From NCBI RefSeq assembly GCF_900088825.1, contig NZ_LT592171.1, positions 1,707,635-1,771,634 of the forward strand: 64,000 nt of DNA. Reading direction: 5' to 3'. Made by a program: the position numbers and the translations under genes. The stretch is from Thiomonas delicata (GTDB taxonomy: Bacteria > Pseudomonadota > Gammaproteobacteria > Burkholderiales > Burkholderiaceae_C). The notes beneath the pieces were generated by a model, which was not told where the DNA came from, ran no database searches, and saw only the letters and a list, made by a program, of their open reading frames with translations. Of this stretch, positions 9,095 to 18,149 are shown one piece after another; the stretch's first letter is position 1; the number at the start of each line of letters is the position of its first letter.

Positions 9095-10785
9095 CACAGC
9101 ACAAAGCCAGGCGCATGGATGGGATGGGTGATCATCGGCCACAGGACCGGGATGTAGACCGCCAGGGTGATGATCAGCGTGACGAGGGTCCAGAATCCGA
9201 GCCGGTCGGCGATGCGCACGATGATCGAACCCTGCGGGCCGGCGATGACCTCGGCGAATGGGATCGCCACCATGGCCTTGGCGTCCTTGCGGCCGAACAG
9301 CGTGCCGAAAAACACGATGTAGAACGCCACGGCGCCCAGCATGGCAATGACCCCGCCGATCCCCACCAGGATCAACGCCGGATGCACGGCGCCATACAGC
9401 CGCATGTACTGGTCATGCGGCAGTCCGGAGACCCACGAACGGCGCGGCACGCCGTCCATCCCGGCCCAGTGGCCACCCAGTCCCCAGGTCATCATGCCGA
9501 TGAACCACAGCCAGACGGACGCGAGCGCCAGCTTCGGGCTGTAGAGTCTGCGCCCGGTGAGGTGGGGCAAGAGCCAGAAGCTCACGCCCATGAACACCAG
9601 GGTCGTCATCGTCCCCACGGTCAAATGGAAATGGGCCGGTATCCACAAGGTGTTGTGCACCACGTTGTCGAGCTGCCAGCTGGCGTTGACGATGCCGCCA
9701 GCACCGCCGAAGATGAAAGAGACCAGCGCCAGCACCTGCGCCGCCACCGAGGCATCCTTCCACGGCAGCGCCGTCCACCAACCCATCAGCCCCTTGCCAC
9801 CGCGGCGGCGCCCGGCGTACTCCAAGCTCAAGGCCACGGTGAAGGCCGTGATCAGGCTGGGAATGGCGACCGACAAGGTCAGCGCAGTGACCACTCCCTT
9901 GATGACCGGGGCAATGCCGGGGTCCGTGTACTGGTGGTGCGTCCCCACCGGCACCGAGAACACCAGCAACAGCAGGAAGGCCAGCCGTGTGAGCGGGTCG
10001 GACACCAGCTTGCCGCCGGCTTGCCGCGGCAGCATGGCGTAGATGGTGATGTAGCCCGGCATCAGCCAGTAATACACGATCGGGTGGCCCGTCCACCAGA
10101 ACAGCGTGCGCGCCAGCAACGGATCGATGGTGTGGGTCAGCCCCAGCGACCAGGGATCGAGCAGGAACACCGCCTCCATCGCCGCGCCCAGCGCGGCCAG
10201 CAGCCACATGAGCAGGGTGGTGGCGCTCATGAAGGTGACGAGCGGCGTCGGCTCGCCGGGATGAGCCTTTTTCCAGCGCGCGCGCATCTCCAGCACCACG
10301 GCCAGCGGCAGCAGGCTGGCCACCACCACGAGAGTGATGCCGAGGTAGAACCACGGGCTGCCCTCGAGCGGCGGGTAGAACGTGTAGAGCACGCTCGAGG
10401 AATTGTCGAACATGGCATAGGCGGCCATCAGCGTGCCCAGCAGCATCAGCCCGTAGGTGAACCAGGCCAGGCCCATCATGGGCTTGAGCTTGAGTTCGCG
10501 CGCTGGCAAGTACATCAGCCAGCCCGAGATGGTGAAGAAGGTGAACACGAAGGCGTTGAGCACGCCATGCAGGGTCAGCCCCTGGTAGTAGGACTTGAGA
10601 AAGGGTTGCAGATAGGGATAGAGATCGATGCCGGCGTAGTTCGTGCTCTGCAGCACGCCGATGGCGATGCCGACCATGAGCGCCAGGAAACCGGTGACCC
10701 AGAAGGCCAGCAGCATTTTCTTTTCGCCCGCGATTTCCTGGGTGGTCGGCACGGACAAGGCCGTTGGAGACAGGACTGCGCTCAT
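9091..10785 (-). CDS. cbaA: ba3-type (B-family) cytochrome c oxidase subunit I
   Basis: A 564-residue haem-copper oxidase catalytic subunit, the proton-pumping terminal oxidase of the inner membrane. It carries the low-spin haem ligand region GLTLHGVLNAFVF, the CuB His-Tyr region WWTGHPIVYYWLMPGY, the CuB histidines in PVGTHHQYTDPG, and the haem-ligand pair in WIPAHFHLTVG. The wording of these motifs and the ending GFVLW closely follow the Thermus ba3 enzyme rather than aa3 oxidases. ATG at 10785 overlaps the subunit II stop (ATGA) and has GGGAG upstream. ba3 enzymes have high oxygen affinity, so a role at low oxygen is likely. Confidence 0.92.
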   Translation of the reverse strand: MSAVLSPTALSVPTTQEIAGEKKMLLAFWVTGFLALMVGIAIGVLQSTNYAGIDLYPYLQPFLKSYYQGLTLHGVLNAFVFTFFTISGWLMYLPARELKLKPMMGLAWFTYGLMLLGTLMAAYAMFDNSSSVLYTFYPPLEGSPWFYLGITLVVVASLLPLAVVLEMRARWKKAHPGEPTPLVTFMSATTLLMWLLAALGAAMEAVFLLDPWSLGLTHTIDPLLARTLFWWTGHPIVYYWLMPGYITIYAMLPRQAGGKLVSDPLTRLAFLLLLVFSVPVGTHHQYTDPGIAPVIKGVVTALTLSVAIPSLITAFTVALSLEYAGRRRGGKGLMGWWTALPWKDASVAAQVLALVSFIFGGAGGIVNASWQLDNVVHNTLWIPAHFHLTVGTMTTLVFMGVSFWLLPHLTGRRLYSPKLALASVWLWFIGMMTWGLGGHWAGMDGVPRRSWVSGLPHDQYMRLYGAVHPALILVGIGGVIAMLGAVAFYIVFFGTLFGRKDAKAMVAIPFAEVIAGPQGSIIVRIADRLGFWTLVTLIITLAVYIPVLWPMITHPIHAPGFVLW

Positions 10786-11318
10786 GACTGCTTGCTCCCG
10801 GTGATGACGATTTTGCCGATCATGGCCTGGTGGCCGGCCCCGCAATACTCATTGCAAATGATGTAGTAGGTGCCGGGCTTGTCGAAGGTGTAGGACACGT
10901 GTCCGACCACGCCTGGGATGGCCGTGATGTTGATGCTGGTTCCCTGCACCTCGAAGCCGTGCAGCACGTCGCCGCTGGTCACGTAAAACTTGACATGCGA
11001 CCCCGCCGGCAAGGTGATGGGCGTGGCGGTGCCGGGGGTCCAGCTCCATGCCCGGCCCATTTCGTAAATGTTGTAGCTGTTCGGGCCGGTCTGCTTGATG
11101 CCCGAGCCTTGGAAATCGGCCAGGGTCGCCGGTGTGTCGGGGTTGCTGTAGAACTGCACCGTCTTCGCCACCAGGCCGTAGTCGTGCACCACGAAATAAA
11201 CCGTGACGATGAACAGCACCGCAATCATCGCCACCGAAATGAACACCCAGGCGCGCTCGTGCCGCAGGGCGAGATGATGAAACTTGTCCTCGAATGCGTC
11301 ATGTGTCGTCGTTGCCAT
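10782..11318 (-). CDS. cbaB: ba3-type cytochrome c oxidase subunit II (CuA)
   Basis: A 178-residue subunit II with one N-terminal transmembrane helix (about residues 22-44) and a periplasmic cupredoxin domain. The CuA ligands are visible: a His in GDVLHGFEV and the motif CNEYCGAGHQAM near the C-terminus. It accepts electrons from a cytochrome c or similar donor and passes them to subunit I. The start has AGGAG about 6 nt upstream; this Shine-Dalgarno overlaps the stop region of the upstream small gene, 9 bp away. The short length fits ba3-type, not aa3-type, subunit II. Confidence 0.92.
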   Translation of the reverse strand: MATTTHDAFEDKFHHLALRHERAWVFISVAMIAVLFIVTVYFVVHDYGLVAKTVQFYSNPDTPATLADFQGSGIKQTGPNSYNIYEMGRAWSWTPGTATPITLPAGSHVKFYVTSGDVLHGFEVQGTSINITAIPGVVGHVSYTFDKPGTYYIICNEYCGAGHQAMIGKIVITGSKQS

Positions 11319-11327
11319 GTCGACTCC

Positions 11328-11522
11328 TCAGGACCGCAGCGAAAAATACGATGCCACCATCGCCCAAAGGCCGATGACGACGACGAACAAGGCCCCGACG
11401 ATGACCCAGGCGCCGCGGGGACGGGCGAACTGCAGGTCGGGCATCGGCAAGTCCACTTGCTCCACCGGCCGCCCATCCGCGCCGATCATGGGCAAGGGCA
11501 CATAGGGAACTTCTTCTTGCAT
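11328..11522 (-). CDS. small single-helix protein, probable ba3 oxidase subunit IIa
   Basis: A 64-residue protein with a Pro-rich, soluble first half and one C-terminal helix starting RPRGAWVIVGALF. That second half resembles the 34-residue subunit IIa of Thermus ba3 oxidase (basic residue-Pro-basic-Gly-Ala, then one helix ending in an aromatic and Arg). ATG at 11522 is supported by AAGGAG 8 nt upstream; a longer reading to 11690 has no support. It is the first gene of the oxidase operon, directly before subunit II. The 33-residue N-terminal extension is unusual compared with Thermus. The homology is by eye and short. Confidence 0.6.
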   Translation of the reverse strand: MQEEVPYVPLPMIGADGRPVEQVDLPMPDLQFARPRGAWVIVGALFVVVIGLWAMVASYFSLRS

Positions 11523-11679
11523 GGGTTTTCTCCTTGGGGTGTGTCGGGTTCGCGCTGCGCTTCGCGGCATCAAGCGCGCTCCATGAATATAAGCAGCCAC
11601 GGATACAGCGCCTTGCGCAAGGTCACATGCCAGTGGCTCGATATGTGAACGGTGTATCCGTTTGTTTCCGTATGGCGCT
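11523..11679 (-). promoter_or_regulatory. leader/promoter region of the ba3 oxidase operon with nested dyads
   Basis: This 157-bp gap should hold the oxidase promoter. It contains a 12-bp palindrome CCTTGCGCAAGG (11611-11622), an inverted pair TCACAT (11623-11628) / ATGTGA (11643-11648), and an outer pair GGATACA (11601-11607) / TGTATCC (11653-11659). None matches a regulator I can name with confidence; an FNR-type TTGAT-N4-ATCAA site is not seen. Confidence 0.35.
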
Positions 11680-12132
11680 TCAATAGCCATAGGCCAGCAG
11701 CGCGCCGAGCAGCGGCACGACCACCATCACATGGGCCTGCCACATCAGCCACACACGCTGGGCGCGGATGTCCTCGGCGTCCGGGAAAAAATCGTCCTGC
11801 ACCCGCCGGAGGTTCCAGCGGCGCAAGGTCCGGGTCTGAGGCAAGGCCATGGCCACCATCACGGCGAACAGCACCACCTTGCCCCAAAGCAAGGGATTGC
11901 CGGCATACCAGGCCCAACCCTTGACACCCCACGCCATGCGCGCCACGCCCGTGGCCAGCACGGCGGCAAAACTCGCCCACAGCCACAGGTCCAGGGTCAT
12001 GAGCCGGTCCAGCACGCTCTTGCGCCCGGCGATCACGTCGACGCGCATCAGCGCGGTCTTGGCGGTGAGAAAGACCGCCAGCAGCAGGATGGCGGAGATA
12101 TGGGCGTAGGCGAGCAGGGATTCGAGCAGCAT
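11680..12132 (-). CDS. DUF2214 family membrane protein
   Basis: A 150-residue protein with four hydrophobic helices (about residues 5-25, 45-68, 82-100 and 128-148). The arrangement, including an N-terminal ESLLAYAH segment with a membrane His and a GNPLLWGKVVLF segment, fits the uncharacterised DUF2214 family, related in layout to small CopD-like membrane proteins. It lies between the ferredoxin gene (89 bp upstream) and the oxidase operon (157 bp downstream), all on one strand. A haem or copper role would suit the setting but is only inferred. Confidence 0.6.
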   Translation of the reverse strand: MLLESLLAYAHISAILLLAVFLTAKTALMRVDVIAGRKSVLDRLMTLDLWLWASFAAVLATGVARMAWGVKGWAWYAGNPLLWGKVVLFAVMVAMALPQTRTLRRWNLRRVQDDFFPDAEDIRAQRVWLMWQAHVMVVVPLLGALLAYGY

Positions 12133-12221
12133 GGAAACTCCGGATCAGGATGAAAACCGCCAACCGCCCCGGATTCGAAGGCGAGGACGGGGCAGCGCCA
12201 AGACTGTGCCAAGTTGCGCGG

Positions 12222-12557
12222 TCAGCGCGGCGGGTCGCGCTCCAGCAGATGCCGCTTGTGCCGCACCTCGGCCCATGCCGCGGCATCCGCCGGCGCGGCC
12301 TTGACCCGCGTGATCGCCGGCCAACTGCGCGCCAGGTCGGCGTTGTGCGCGATGAACGCCTGCTGCTCGGCCGGGACCTCGTGCTCGGGATAGATGGCCT
12401 CCACGGGGCACTCCGGCACGCACAGATTGCAGTCGATGCACTCGCGCGGATCGATCACCAGCATGTTCGCGCCCTCGCGGAACGCATCCACGGGGCAAAC
12501 GGCCACGCAGTCGGTGTACTTGCACTGGATGCAAGCTTCGGTGACCACGAATGTCAT
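12222..12557 (-). CDS. fdxA: 7Fe ferredoxin (FdxA-type)
   Basis: A 111-residue bacterial 7Fe ferredoxin. The cysteine pattern [18 protein letters not shown] gives the 3Fe-4S plus one ligand of the 4Fe-4S cluster, and [17 protein letters not shown] the other. The C-terminal extension (about residues 60-111) is usual for FdxA. It starts one base after the nnrS stop, so it is translationally linked to the NO-response genes and may donate electrons there. Start ATG at 12557 gives the family's standard [11 protein letters not shown]-terminus. Confidence 0.92.
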   Translation of the reverse strand: MTFVVTEACIQCKYTDCVAVCPVDAFREGANMLVIDPRECIDCNLCVPECPVEAIYPEHEVPAEQQAFIAHNADLARSWPAITRVKAAPADAAAWAEVRHKRHLLERDPPR

Positions 12558-12558
12558 G

Positions 12559-13797
12559 TCAACCTCGCGCTGGACCCCGCTTGCCCGCGATGCCGGCTGC
12601 CGGCGCGCGGTCGGCGCGGGGGCGCACCAGCCAGGGGAGGTAGCGCAGCACGAACACCCAGCAAGCCAGCGTCCACAGCACGGCGGACGCCTGCAAGGCC
12701 GCGACCTGCGCCGGCCATGGCACGAAAGCCAAGAGGCGTAGCAGCGCGGCGGCCAGCAGCAGCCCGTAGCTCAGCAGGGACCAGCGGTCCAGGCGCAACG
12801 CCCGCCCCAGGTGGCCCAGGGACGTGCGGGTGACCATGCCGATGATCAGCACCGCGAAGCCGCAAACGGCGAGGAGGTGGATCCAGAGCGAGTCGGGAAC
12901 GGGTGCGCCGAGCGCCTGCGCCCCGCGCGCCGCCAGGCCGCCGGCCAGCCCGGCATAGCCGAGATCCAAAATCCACAGCAGCGGCTGGTGCAGCACGCGC
13001 CAGGGTTTCCAGCGCCACAGATGGGTCAGCATGATGCCGGCCGAGCCCAGCAGCGCCAGCCCCTCGAGCGCGGGCCAGCGGCCCAGCATTTGCAGGCCCG
13101 CGGCCAGCACCAGCAGCGCGAGGTTGACCACACCGCTGGCCGCGGCCACGTTCAATTGCAGCCCCGGCACGGCGCGCATGGCGAAGAACGGAATCACGCG
13201 ACGGCCGATCAGCGCGGCCACCACGGCCATCAGCAGCAGGCCGGCATGCAGAGCCCGCCAGAGCTCGGGAAACGCCGCGCTCCGCGCAGCCCACAGGAAG
13301 GCCGCGTCGGACGCGCCCAGACCCAGCAACAGCAAGGGCACGCCGAGGTTGCGCCGGTTGCGTGTCTTCAGGATGGGCCAGGCGCAGGCCACGGCGGCGA
13401 CAGCGAAAAACGCCACGTCGAGCACCGCCGCGGGTTCGAACCACGGGCCGCCGGCAAGCAGCCCTGCGCGCGCCAGCAGCCAGACCAAGCACAGGGCGGC
13501 GAGCGGCCCGCCGCGCAGCGTCGGCAGACCCGTCCAGTTCGGAACGGCGGTGAGCAGGAAGCCGACCGCGATGGTCGCCACGAAGCCCCACAGCATCTCG
13601 TGCGCGTGCCAGAGCACGCCGGCAAGCGGAGCGTGCGCCAGGCCGGGGGCGAACACCCAGATCATCACGACCACGCCGGCCCAGGCCATGCCCAGCGCGT
13701 ACAACGGGCGAAAACCCAGTTCGAAGGTGGCGGCAAAGGACGGCGCGGGAAGCGCAGCGCCCGCAGGCTCCTCGATGCGCAGGAGTTCAACCGGCAT
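12559..13797 (-). CDS. nnrS: NnrS family haem-copper membrane protein
   Basis: A 412-residue protein with about twelve hydrophobic helices. The family signature around residue 65, [10 protein letters not shown], is intact, as are the RRVIPFF and MVTRTSLGH segments. NnrS proteins are inner-membrane haem/copper proteins that protect against nitric oxide and nitrosative stress and are commonly regulated by NsrR or NnrR. It overlaps the truncated haemoglobin gene by 11 bp and is followed 1 bp later by fdxA, forming a three-gene NO-response unit. Confidence 0.88.
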   Translation of the reverse strand: MPVELLRIEEPAGAALPAPSFAATFELGFRPLYALGMAWAGVVVMIWVFAPGLAHAPLAGVLWHAHEMLWGFVATIAVGFLLTAVPNWTGLPTLRGGPLAALCLVWLLARAGLLAGGPWFEPAAVLDVAFFAVAAVACAWPILKTRNRRNLGVPLLLLGLGASDAAFLWAARSAAFPELWRALHAGLLLMAVVAALIGRRVIPFFAMRAVPGLQLNVAAASGVVNLALLVLAAGLQMLGRWPALEGLALLGSAGIMLTHLWRWKPWRVLHQPLLWILDLGYAGLAGGLAARGAQALGAPVPDSLWIHLLAVCGFAVLIIGMVTRTSLGHLGRALRLDRWSLLSYGLLLAAALLRLLAFVPWPAQVAALQASAVLWTLACWVFVLRYLPWLVRPRADRAPAAGIAGKRGPARG

Positions 13798-14206
13798 GTT
13801 GCGCCCCCTGCAAATCGTGCGCCAGGACCTGCGGGCGGTTGGCCATTTGCCAGCCCAGCCACAAGCTTTGCGCGATGCGCCCCGCGAGTTGGTCGGCGCG
13901 CGCCTTCATCGCCGGTTGGCACACCGCCTGCGTCGTCGCCTGAAACAAGGCCAGCCAGCGCTCGAACAACTCGGGCTCGAGTTCTGGCAAGGCTTGGTGC
14001 GCCGGCATCGGCGTGCCGCTGTAGCGCCCGGCCCCCAGCAGGACCGAGGACCAGAAGTCCACCATCTTCGCCAGATGCGCGGACCAATCCGCGATGTGCG
14101 CGTCGAACACCGGACCGAGTCTTTCGTCTTGCCGCACGCGACCGTAGAACGCGTGCACCATGCGGGCGATGTCGTCTTCGCTGCACTGTGCGGGGTCGAG
14201 TCTCAT
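13787..14206 (-). CDS. group III truncated haemoglobin
   Basis: A 139-residue globin of the 2-over-2 fold. FWSSVLLGAGRYSGTPMPAHQAL carries the family-typical Phe-Trp, Tyr-x-Gly and the proximal His; an aromatic-rich N-terminal FYGRV segment is also typical of group III (TrHbP). Proteins of this type bind oxygen and NO and are often part of nitrosative-stress regulons. It is the first gene of the trHb-nnrS-fdxA unit, with AAGGA about 12 nt before the ATG and an operator-like dyad 39 bp upstream. Confidence 0.85.
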   Translation of the reverse strand: MRLDPAQCSEDDIARMVHAFYGRVRQDERLGPVFDAHIADWSAHLAKMVDFWSSVLLGAGRYSGTPMPAHQALPELEPELFERWLALFQATTQAVCQPAMKARADQLAGRIAQSLWLGWQMANRPQVLAHDLQGAQHAG

Positions 14207-14244
14207 GGCTTGCTGTTCCTTCTGCCGCCTGTCGTGCGGCTTTA

Positions 14245-14267
14245 ATGATTCATTTGTTATGAATCAT
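14245..14267 (-). promoter_or_regulatory. perfect dyad, candidate NsrR operator for trHb-nnrS-fdxA
   Basis: Arms ATGATTCAT (14245-14253) and ATGAATCAT (14259-14267) are exact inverted repeats separated by 5 nt. They lie 39 bp upstream of the truncated haemoglobin start and just downstream of an NsrR-like gene. The A/T-rich composition stands out from the GC-rich surroundings. NsrR sites are A/T-rich inverted repeats that control NnrS and haemoglobin genes, so repression relieved by NO is the natural reading. Confidence 0.65.
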
Positions 14268-14319
14268 ATATCCCGCCACGCATGCCGGCAAACCCACGCG
14301 GCCGCAACGGGCACTGCAA

Positions 14320-14799
14320 CTACGGCGTGCCGGCCATGCGGTTCGTCTTGCCTTTCGGCTTGACAAAGGCGATCGTCTGCATGCCGCCGGCTGCCGAGCG
14401 ATCCGACACCAGATCAGCCAGTGTCATGCCGTCGAGCGTCTGGAAAAATGCATCCAGCGCGGCATGCAGGCCCCGCGCCAGGCGGCAATTCGGGGTGAGC
14501 ACGCAGGCGTCGCGCGAGCGGTCGAAGCATTCCACCAGGCTGAAATCCTCCTCCGTGCTGCGCAGCACGGCGCCGATGCTGATCTGCCGCGGCGGACTGG
14601 CGAGGCGGATGCCGCCGGCGCGACCGCGCACCGACTGCAAAAACCCCACCGAGGCGAGATGAAACACGACCTTGGTGAGGTGACTGCGCGAAATGCCGTG
14701 AAAAGTGGCCAACTCGGTGATGGTGACGAGCCGATCGGCATGCTCGGCGGCGTACATCAGCACGCGCAAGGCGTAGTCGGAAAACTGGGTCAGGCGCAT
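14320..14799 (-). CDS. nsrR: Rrf2 family regulator, NsrR-like (NO-sensing Fe-S repressor)
   Basis: A 159-residue Rrf2-type winged-helix regulator. The N-terminus MRLTQFSDYALRVLMY and the HGISRSHLTKVVFHL recognition region are typical of NsrR. Three cysteines in CFDRSRDACVLTPNC (C-x7-C-x5-C) match the Fe-S ligand zone of this subgroup. NsrR binds a Fe-S cluster that reacts with NO, releasing the DNA. It precedes the truncated haemoglobin gene in the same orientation by 113 bp, with the dyad between them. The ATG at 14799 is the family start; the frame stays open far upstream only because of high GC. It is divergent from the threonine aldolase gene. Confidence 0.85.
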   Translation of the reverse strand: MRLTQFSDYALRVLMYAAEHADRLVTITELATFHGISRSHLTKVVFHLASVGFLQSVRGRAGGIRLASPPRQISIGAVLRSTEEDFSLVECFDRSRDACVLTPNCRLARGLHAALDAFFQTLDGMTLADLVSDRSAAGGMQTIAFVKPKGKTNRMAGTP

Positions 14800-14910
14800 G
14801 GTGGCTTGAACACAAACGCAAATGAGCGTCGAATGCGGCATTGTCCATCCAAACCCACACGCCATGCCGCGCCGCGACCGCAGCCCGGGATGGCCTGGCC
14901 ACATCGACCC

Positions 14911-15984
14911 ATGACCCCCGTGCAAAACGACCGCCAGCAATTCGCCAGCGACAACCTCGCCGGCATCTGCCCCGAGGCCCTGCAATCCCTGCTCGACGCC
15001 AACGCCAGCGGCCACCAGCCCGCCTATGGCGACGATGTCTGGACGCAGAAATCGACGGACATGATCCGCGAGCTGTTCCAGACCGATTGCGACGTGTACT
15101 ACGTGTTCAACGGCACCGCCGCGAATTCGCTGGCGCTGGCGTCCATGTGCCAGAGCTACCACAGCGTGATCTGCTCGCCGGTGGCGCATATCGAGACCGA
15201 CGAGTGCGGCGGACCCGAGTTCTTCTCCAACGGCTCCAAGCTGCTGGTGGGGGAAGACGAAAGCCCGGCGGCGCGCCTGGGCAAACTCACGCCCGACGCC
15301 GTGGAGCACCTCGTCACCAAGCGGCGCGACATCCACTATCCCAAGCCCAAGGTGGTGTCGATCACCCAGGCCACCGAGCTGGGCACGGTCTACACCGTGG
15401 AGGAGGTGCGCGCCATCGCCGCCATCGCCAAGCGGCGCCATCTCAAGGTGCATATGGACGGCGCGCGCTTCGCCAACGCGGTGGCCGCGCTCGACGTGCA
15501 TCCGTCCGAGGTCACCTGGCGCGCCGGGGTCGACGTGCTGTGCTTCGGCGGCACCAAGAACGGCCTGCCGATGGGCGAGGCGGTGGTGTTCTTCGACCGC
15601 GAACTCTCCGCCGACTTCGCCTGGCGCGTGAAGCAAGCCGGTCAGCTGGCCTCCAAGATGCGCTTCATCTCCGCGCCCTGGGTCGGCATGCTCGATGGCG
15701 ACACCTGGCTGCGCAACGCCCGCCACGCCAACGCCATGGCGCAGCGCCTGCACCAGGCCATCCACGCCCTGCCCGGCGTGCGCGTGCTGCACCCGCCGCA
15801 GGCCAATTCGGTGTTCGTGCAGTTGCCCGCCGCGGCCATCGCCCGGCTGCACGCGGCGGGCTGGCTGTTCTACGAGTTCATCGCCGGCGGCGGTTGCAGG
15901 CTGATGTGCGCCTGGGACACCCAGCCGGAAACCGTGGACGCTTTCGCCGCCGATCTCGCCGGGGTGTGCGCTCAGGCCGCCTGA
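14911..15984 (+). CDS. ltaE: low-specificity L-threonine aldolase
   Basis: A 357-residue fold-type I PLP enzyme that cleaves L-threonine/allo-threonine to glycine and acetaldehyde. The PLP-binding lysine is visible in CFGGTKNG, and the [10 protein letters not shown] segment gives the cofactor-binding Asp. Start ATG at 14911 gives [15 protein letters not shown], where QFASDN is the usual N-terminal motif; the frame is open upstream but overlaps the regulator's promoter region. It is followed 59 bp later by the serine deaminase gene, so the pair may handle threonine, glycine and serine breakdown. Confidence 0.9.
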   Translation: MTPVQNDRQQFASDNLAGICPEALQSLLDANASGHQPAYGDDVWTQKSTDMIRELFQTDCDVYYVFNGTAANSLALASMCQSYHSVICSPVAHIETDECGGPEFFSNGSKLLVGEDESPAARLGKLTPDAVEHLVTKRRDIHYPKPKVVSITQATELGTVYTVEEVRAIAAIAKRRHLKVHMDGARFANAVAALDVHPSEVTWRAGVDVLCFGGTKNGLPMGEAVVFFDRELSADFAWRVKQAGQLASKMRFISAPWVGMLDGDTWLRNARHANAMAQRLHQAIHALPGVRVLHPPQANSVFVQLPAAAIARLHAAGWLFYEFIAGGGCRLMCAWDTQPETVDAFAADLAGVCAQAA

Positions 15985-16043
15985 GCCCCCGGCATCGCCG
16001 CGCAACCGCGGCCCACCGACACATCCAACCCGAAGCAAAATCC

Positions 16044-17435
16044 ATGGCCGTTTCCGTCTTCGACCTGTTCAAGATCGGCATCGGCCCGTCGAGCTCCCAC
16101 ACCGTGGGACCGATGCGGGCCGCGCGCCTGTTCGCGCTCGGACTGCAGCAGCAGGGCCTGCTCGATGCGACCTCCCGCGTGCAATGCCGGCTGTACGGCT
16201 CGCTGGCGGCAACCGGCAAGGGCCATGGCAGCGACAAGGCCGTGATCCTCGGCCTGCTCGGCGAAGAGCCCGACCATGTGGACGTGGACACCATCCCCGC
16301 CCGCATCGACGCGGTCAGGTGCGACCGGTGCCTGACCCTGCTGGGCAGCCACAAGCTGGACTTCGACCCGGGCGCCGATCTGCTGTTCATGCGCGGCAAC
16401 CCCCTGCCGCTGCACCCCAACGGCATGCGCTTCACCGCGTTCGACGCCCAGGGCGCAACCCTCGCCGAGCGCAGCTACTACTCGGTCGGCGGCGGTTTCA
16501 TCGTCAGCGAGCAACTCGCGGCCGACGGCTCGCGCCACGCCACCATCGCACCGGACACCACCATCCTGCCGCTGCCCTTCCACAGCGGCGCCGAACTGCT
16601 TGCGGTGGCCGAGCAGCATCGATGCAGCATCGCCGACGTCATGCGCATCAACGAGCGGCATTGGCGCCGCGATGCGGAGATCGACGCCGGCCTGCTGCGC
16701 ATCTGGCACGCCATGCAGTCCTGCGCCTCGCGCGGCTGCCGCACCGAGGGCCAGCTTCCCGGCGGTTTTCGCGTCCAGCGCCGCGCTCCAGAACTGTTCC
16801 GCGCCCTGTACGGCAAGCCTGCCGCCAGCCCGCTCGACCCGCTGCGCGCGCTCGACTGGGTCAACCTCTGGGCGCTGGCCGTAAACGAGGAAAACGCCGC
16901 GGGCGGGCGCGTGGTCACCGCACCGACCAACGGCGCCGCCGGCATCGTGCCCGCTGTCTTGCATTACTACACGCGCCTCACGCCCGAGGCCGACGACCAG
17001 GGCGTGATGGACTTCCTGCTCACGGCGGGCGCGATCGGCCTGCTGTACAAGGAAAACGCCTCCATCTCCGGCGCCGAAGTGGGCTGTCAGGGCGAGGTCG
17101 GCGTGGCCTGCAGCATGGCCGCCGGCGCGCTGTGCGCCGTGCTCGGCGGCAGCCCGGCCCAGGTCGAGAACGCCGCCGAGATCGGCATGGAACATCACCT
17201 CGGCCTGACCTGCGATCCGGTCGGCGGACTGGTGCAGATCCCCTGCATCGAACGCAACGCGATGGGCGCGGTGCAGGCCATCAATGCCGCGCGCATGGCT
17301 TTGCGCGGCAACGGCCATCACGCCGTTTCGCTGGACAAGGTCATCAAGACCATGCGCGAAACCGGCGCCGACATGCAGGCCAAATACAAGGAAACCGCGC
17401 GTGGCGGGCTGGCGGTGAACATCATCGAATGCTGA
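16044..17435 (+). CDS. sdaA: L-serine ammonia-lyase (4Fe-4S)
   Basis: A 463-residue single-chain L-serine dehydratase giving pyruvate and ammonia. The N-terminal beta domain begins [21 protein letters not shown], the family signature. The alpha domain holds the cluster cysteines in [17 protein letters not shown] and QIPCIERN, plus the [14 protein letters not shown] loop. Length matches E. coli SdaA. It is downstream of ltaE and followed by a hairpin that may end the transcript. Confidence 0.92.
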   Translation: MAVSVFDLFKIGIGPSSSHTVGPMRAARLFALGLQQQGLLDATSRVQCRLYGSLAATGKGHGSDKAVILGLLGEEPDHVDVDTIPARIDAVRCDRCLTLLGSHKLDFDPGADLLFMRGNPLPLHPNGMRFTAFDAQGATLAERSYYSVGGGFIVSEQLAADGSRHATIAPDTTILPLPFHSGAELLAVAEQHRCSIADVMRINERHWRRDAEIDAGLLRIWHAMQSCASRGCRTEGQLPGGFRVQRRAPELFRALYGKPAASPLDPLRALDWVNLWALAVNEENAAGGRVVTAPTNGAAGIVPAVLHYYTRLTPEADDQGVMDFLLTAGAIGLLYKENASISGAEVGCQGEVGVACSMAAGALCAVLGGSPAQVENAAEIGMEHHLGLTCDPVGGLVQIPCIERNAMGAVQAINAARMALRGNGHHAVSLDKVIKTMRETGADMQAKYKETARGGLAVNIIEC

Positions 17436-17516
17436 GAACCGCCGCGTCGCCGGCACGCCGACCTTAAGTCTGGCTTCAGGAACCCGCCGCGGCGCAGGCG
17501 GAACCAAGGAACGTCG

Positions 17517-17550
17517 GGCCGGCATGCCCATGACGAGCGCCATGCCGGCC
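17517..17550 (+). terminator. hairpin after sdaA, possible terminator
   Basis: Arms GGCCGGCATG (17517-17526) and CATGCCGGCC (17541-17550) pair perfectly over a 14-nt loop, 81 bp after the sdaA stop and 41 bp before the next start. No T-run follows, so if it terminates transcription it is not a textbook intrinsic terminator. Confidence 0.4.
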
Positions 17551-17591
17551 GGCGCATTGCGTTACGTTCCACTCGACATTGGAGGTTCATC

Positions 17592-18089
17592 ATGCGAAAA
17601 GCTTCAGCCCTTGTCGCCGCCGCAGCCGCCTTCATGCCCGCGCTGGCGCTGGCGGCGCAACCCCTTCTGATCCAAGTTGGCGGCCATGCCGTTCCCATGC
17701 ACGAAACCGTGAAGGTCGTCCAGGGACCGAACGGCGCCATGAAGGTCAGCACCTGGCAATGGCAAAGCCCACAGGGTCATGAACGCATCGTGATCCAGCG
17801 CAGCGAAGGCGGCGCACCACCCGCCTGGGCGATACGGCAGATGCGAGACCTGCAATTGCAGATGCAAGGGATGCAGCACCTGCAGCAGGTCATGGCGCGG
17901 ATGAGCGAACAGGCCTTGCTGCCGCTGCAAACCCTGCAGACTCTGGCGATTCAACCGCCATGGGCCATGCCTCCGCTGTTGCCGGCCATGGTGATCGTCG
18001 CGCCACAACAGATCGCCCCGACCCAGCCCGCGACAACGGCGCACCGGGCGGCCCCGCCGTTGCCACGCAAGCCAGCGGTGAAAGTCTGA
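17592..18089 (+). CDS. secreted protein of unknown function
   Basis: A 165-residue protein with a clear signal peptide (MRKASALVAAAAAFMPALALAA, cleavage about residue 22). A strong GGAGG lies 7 nt before the ATG, so translation is likely. The mature part has a short beta-like N-terminal piece (LLIQVGGHAVPMHETVKV, about residues 25-45), a Met/Gln-rich predicted helix (about 80-120), and a Pro-rich tail. I do not recognise a family. It is alone between sdaA and a convergent membrane-protein gene. Confidence 0.65.
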   Translation: MRKASALVAAAAAFMPALALAAQPLLIQVGGHAVPMHETVKVVQGPNGAMKVSTWQWQSPQGHERIVIQRSEGGAPPAWAIRQMRDLQLQMQGMQHLQQVMARMSEQALLPLQTLQTLAIQPPWAMPPLLPAMVIVAPQQIAPTQPATTAHRAAPPLPRKPAVKV

Positions 18090-18149
18090 ATTCGCGCGCG
18101 GTCAGCCCGCCACGGCGGGCCGCTTGATCGTCGATTGGTCCGCCGTGGC

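Noticed and set aside
14320..16038. Long minus-strand frame extending the NsrR-like gene upstream across the threonine aldolase gene
   Set aside because: The regulator starts at 14799 by family comparison; the extension overlaps a well-supported gene on the other strand.
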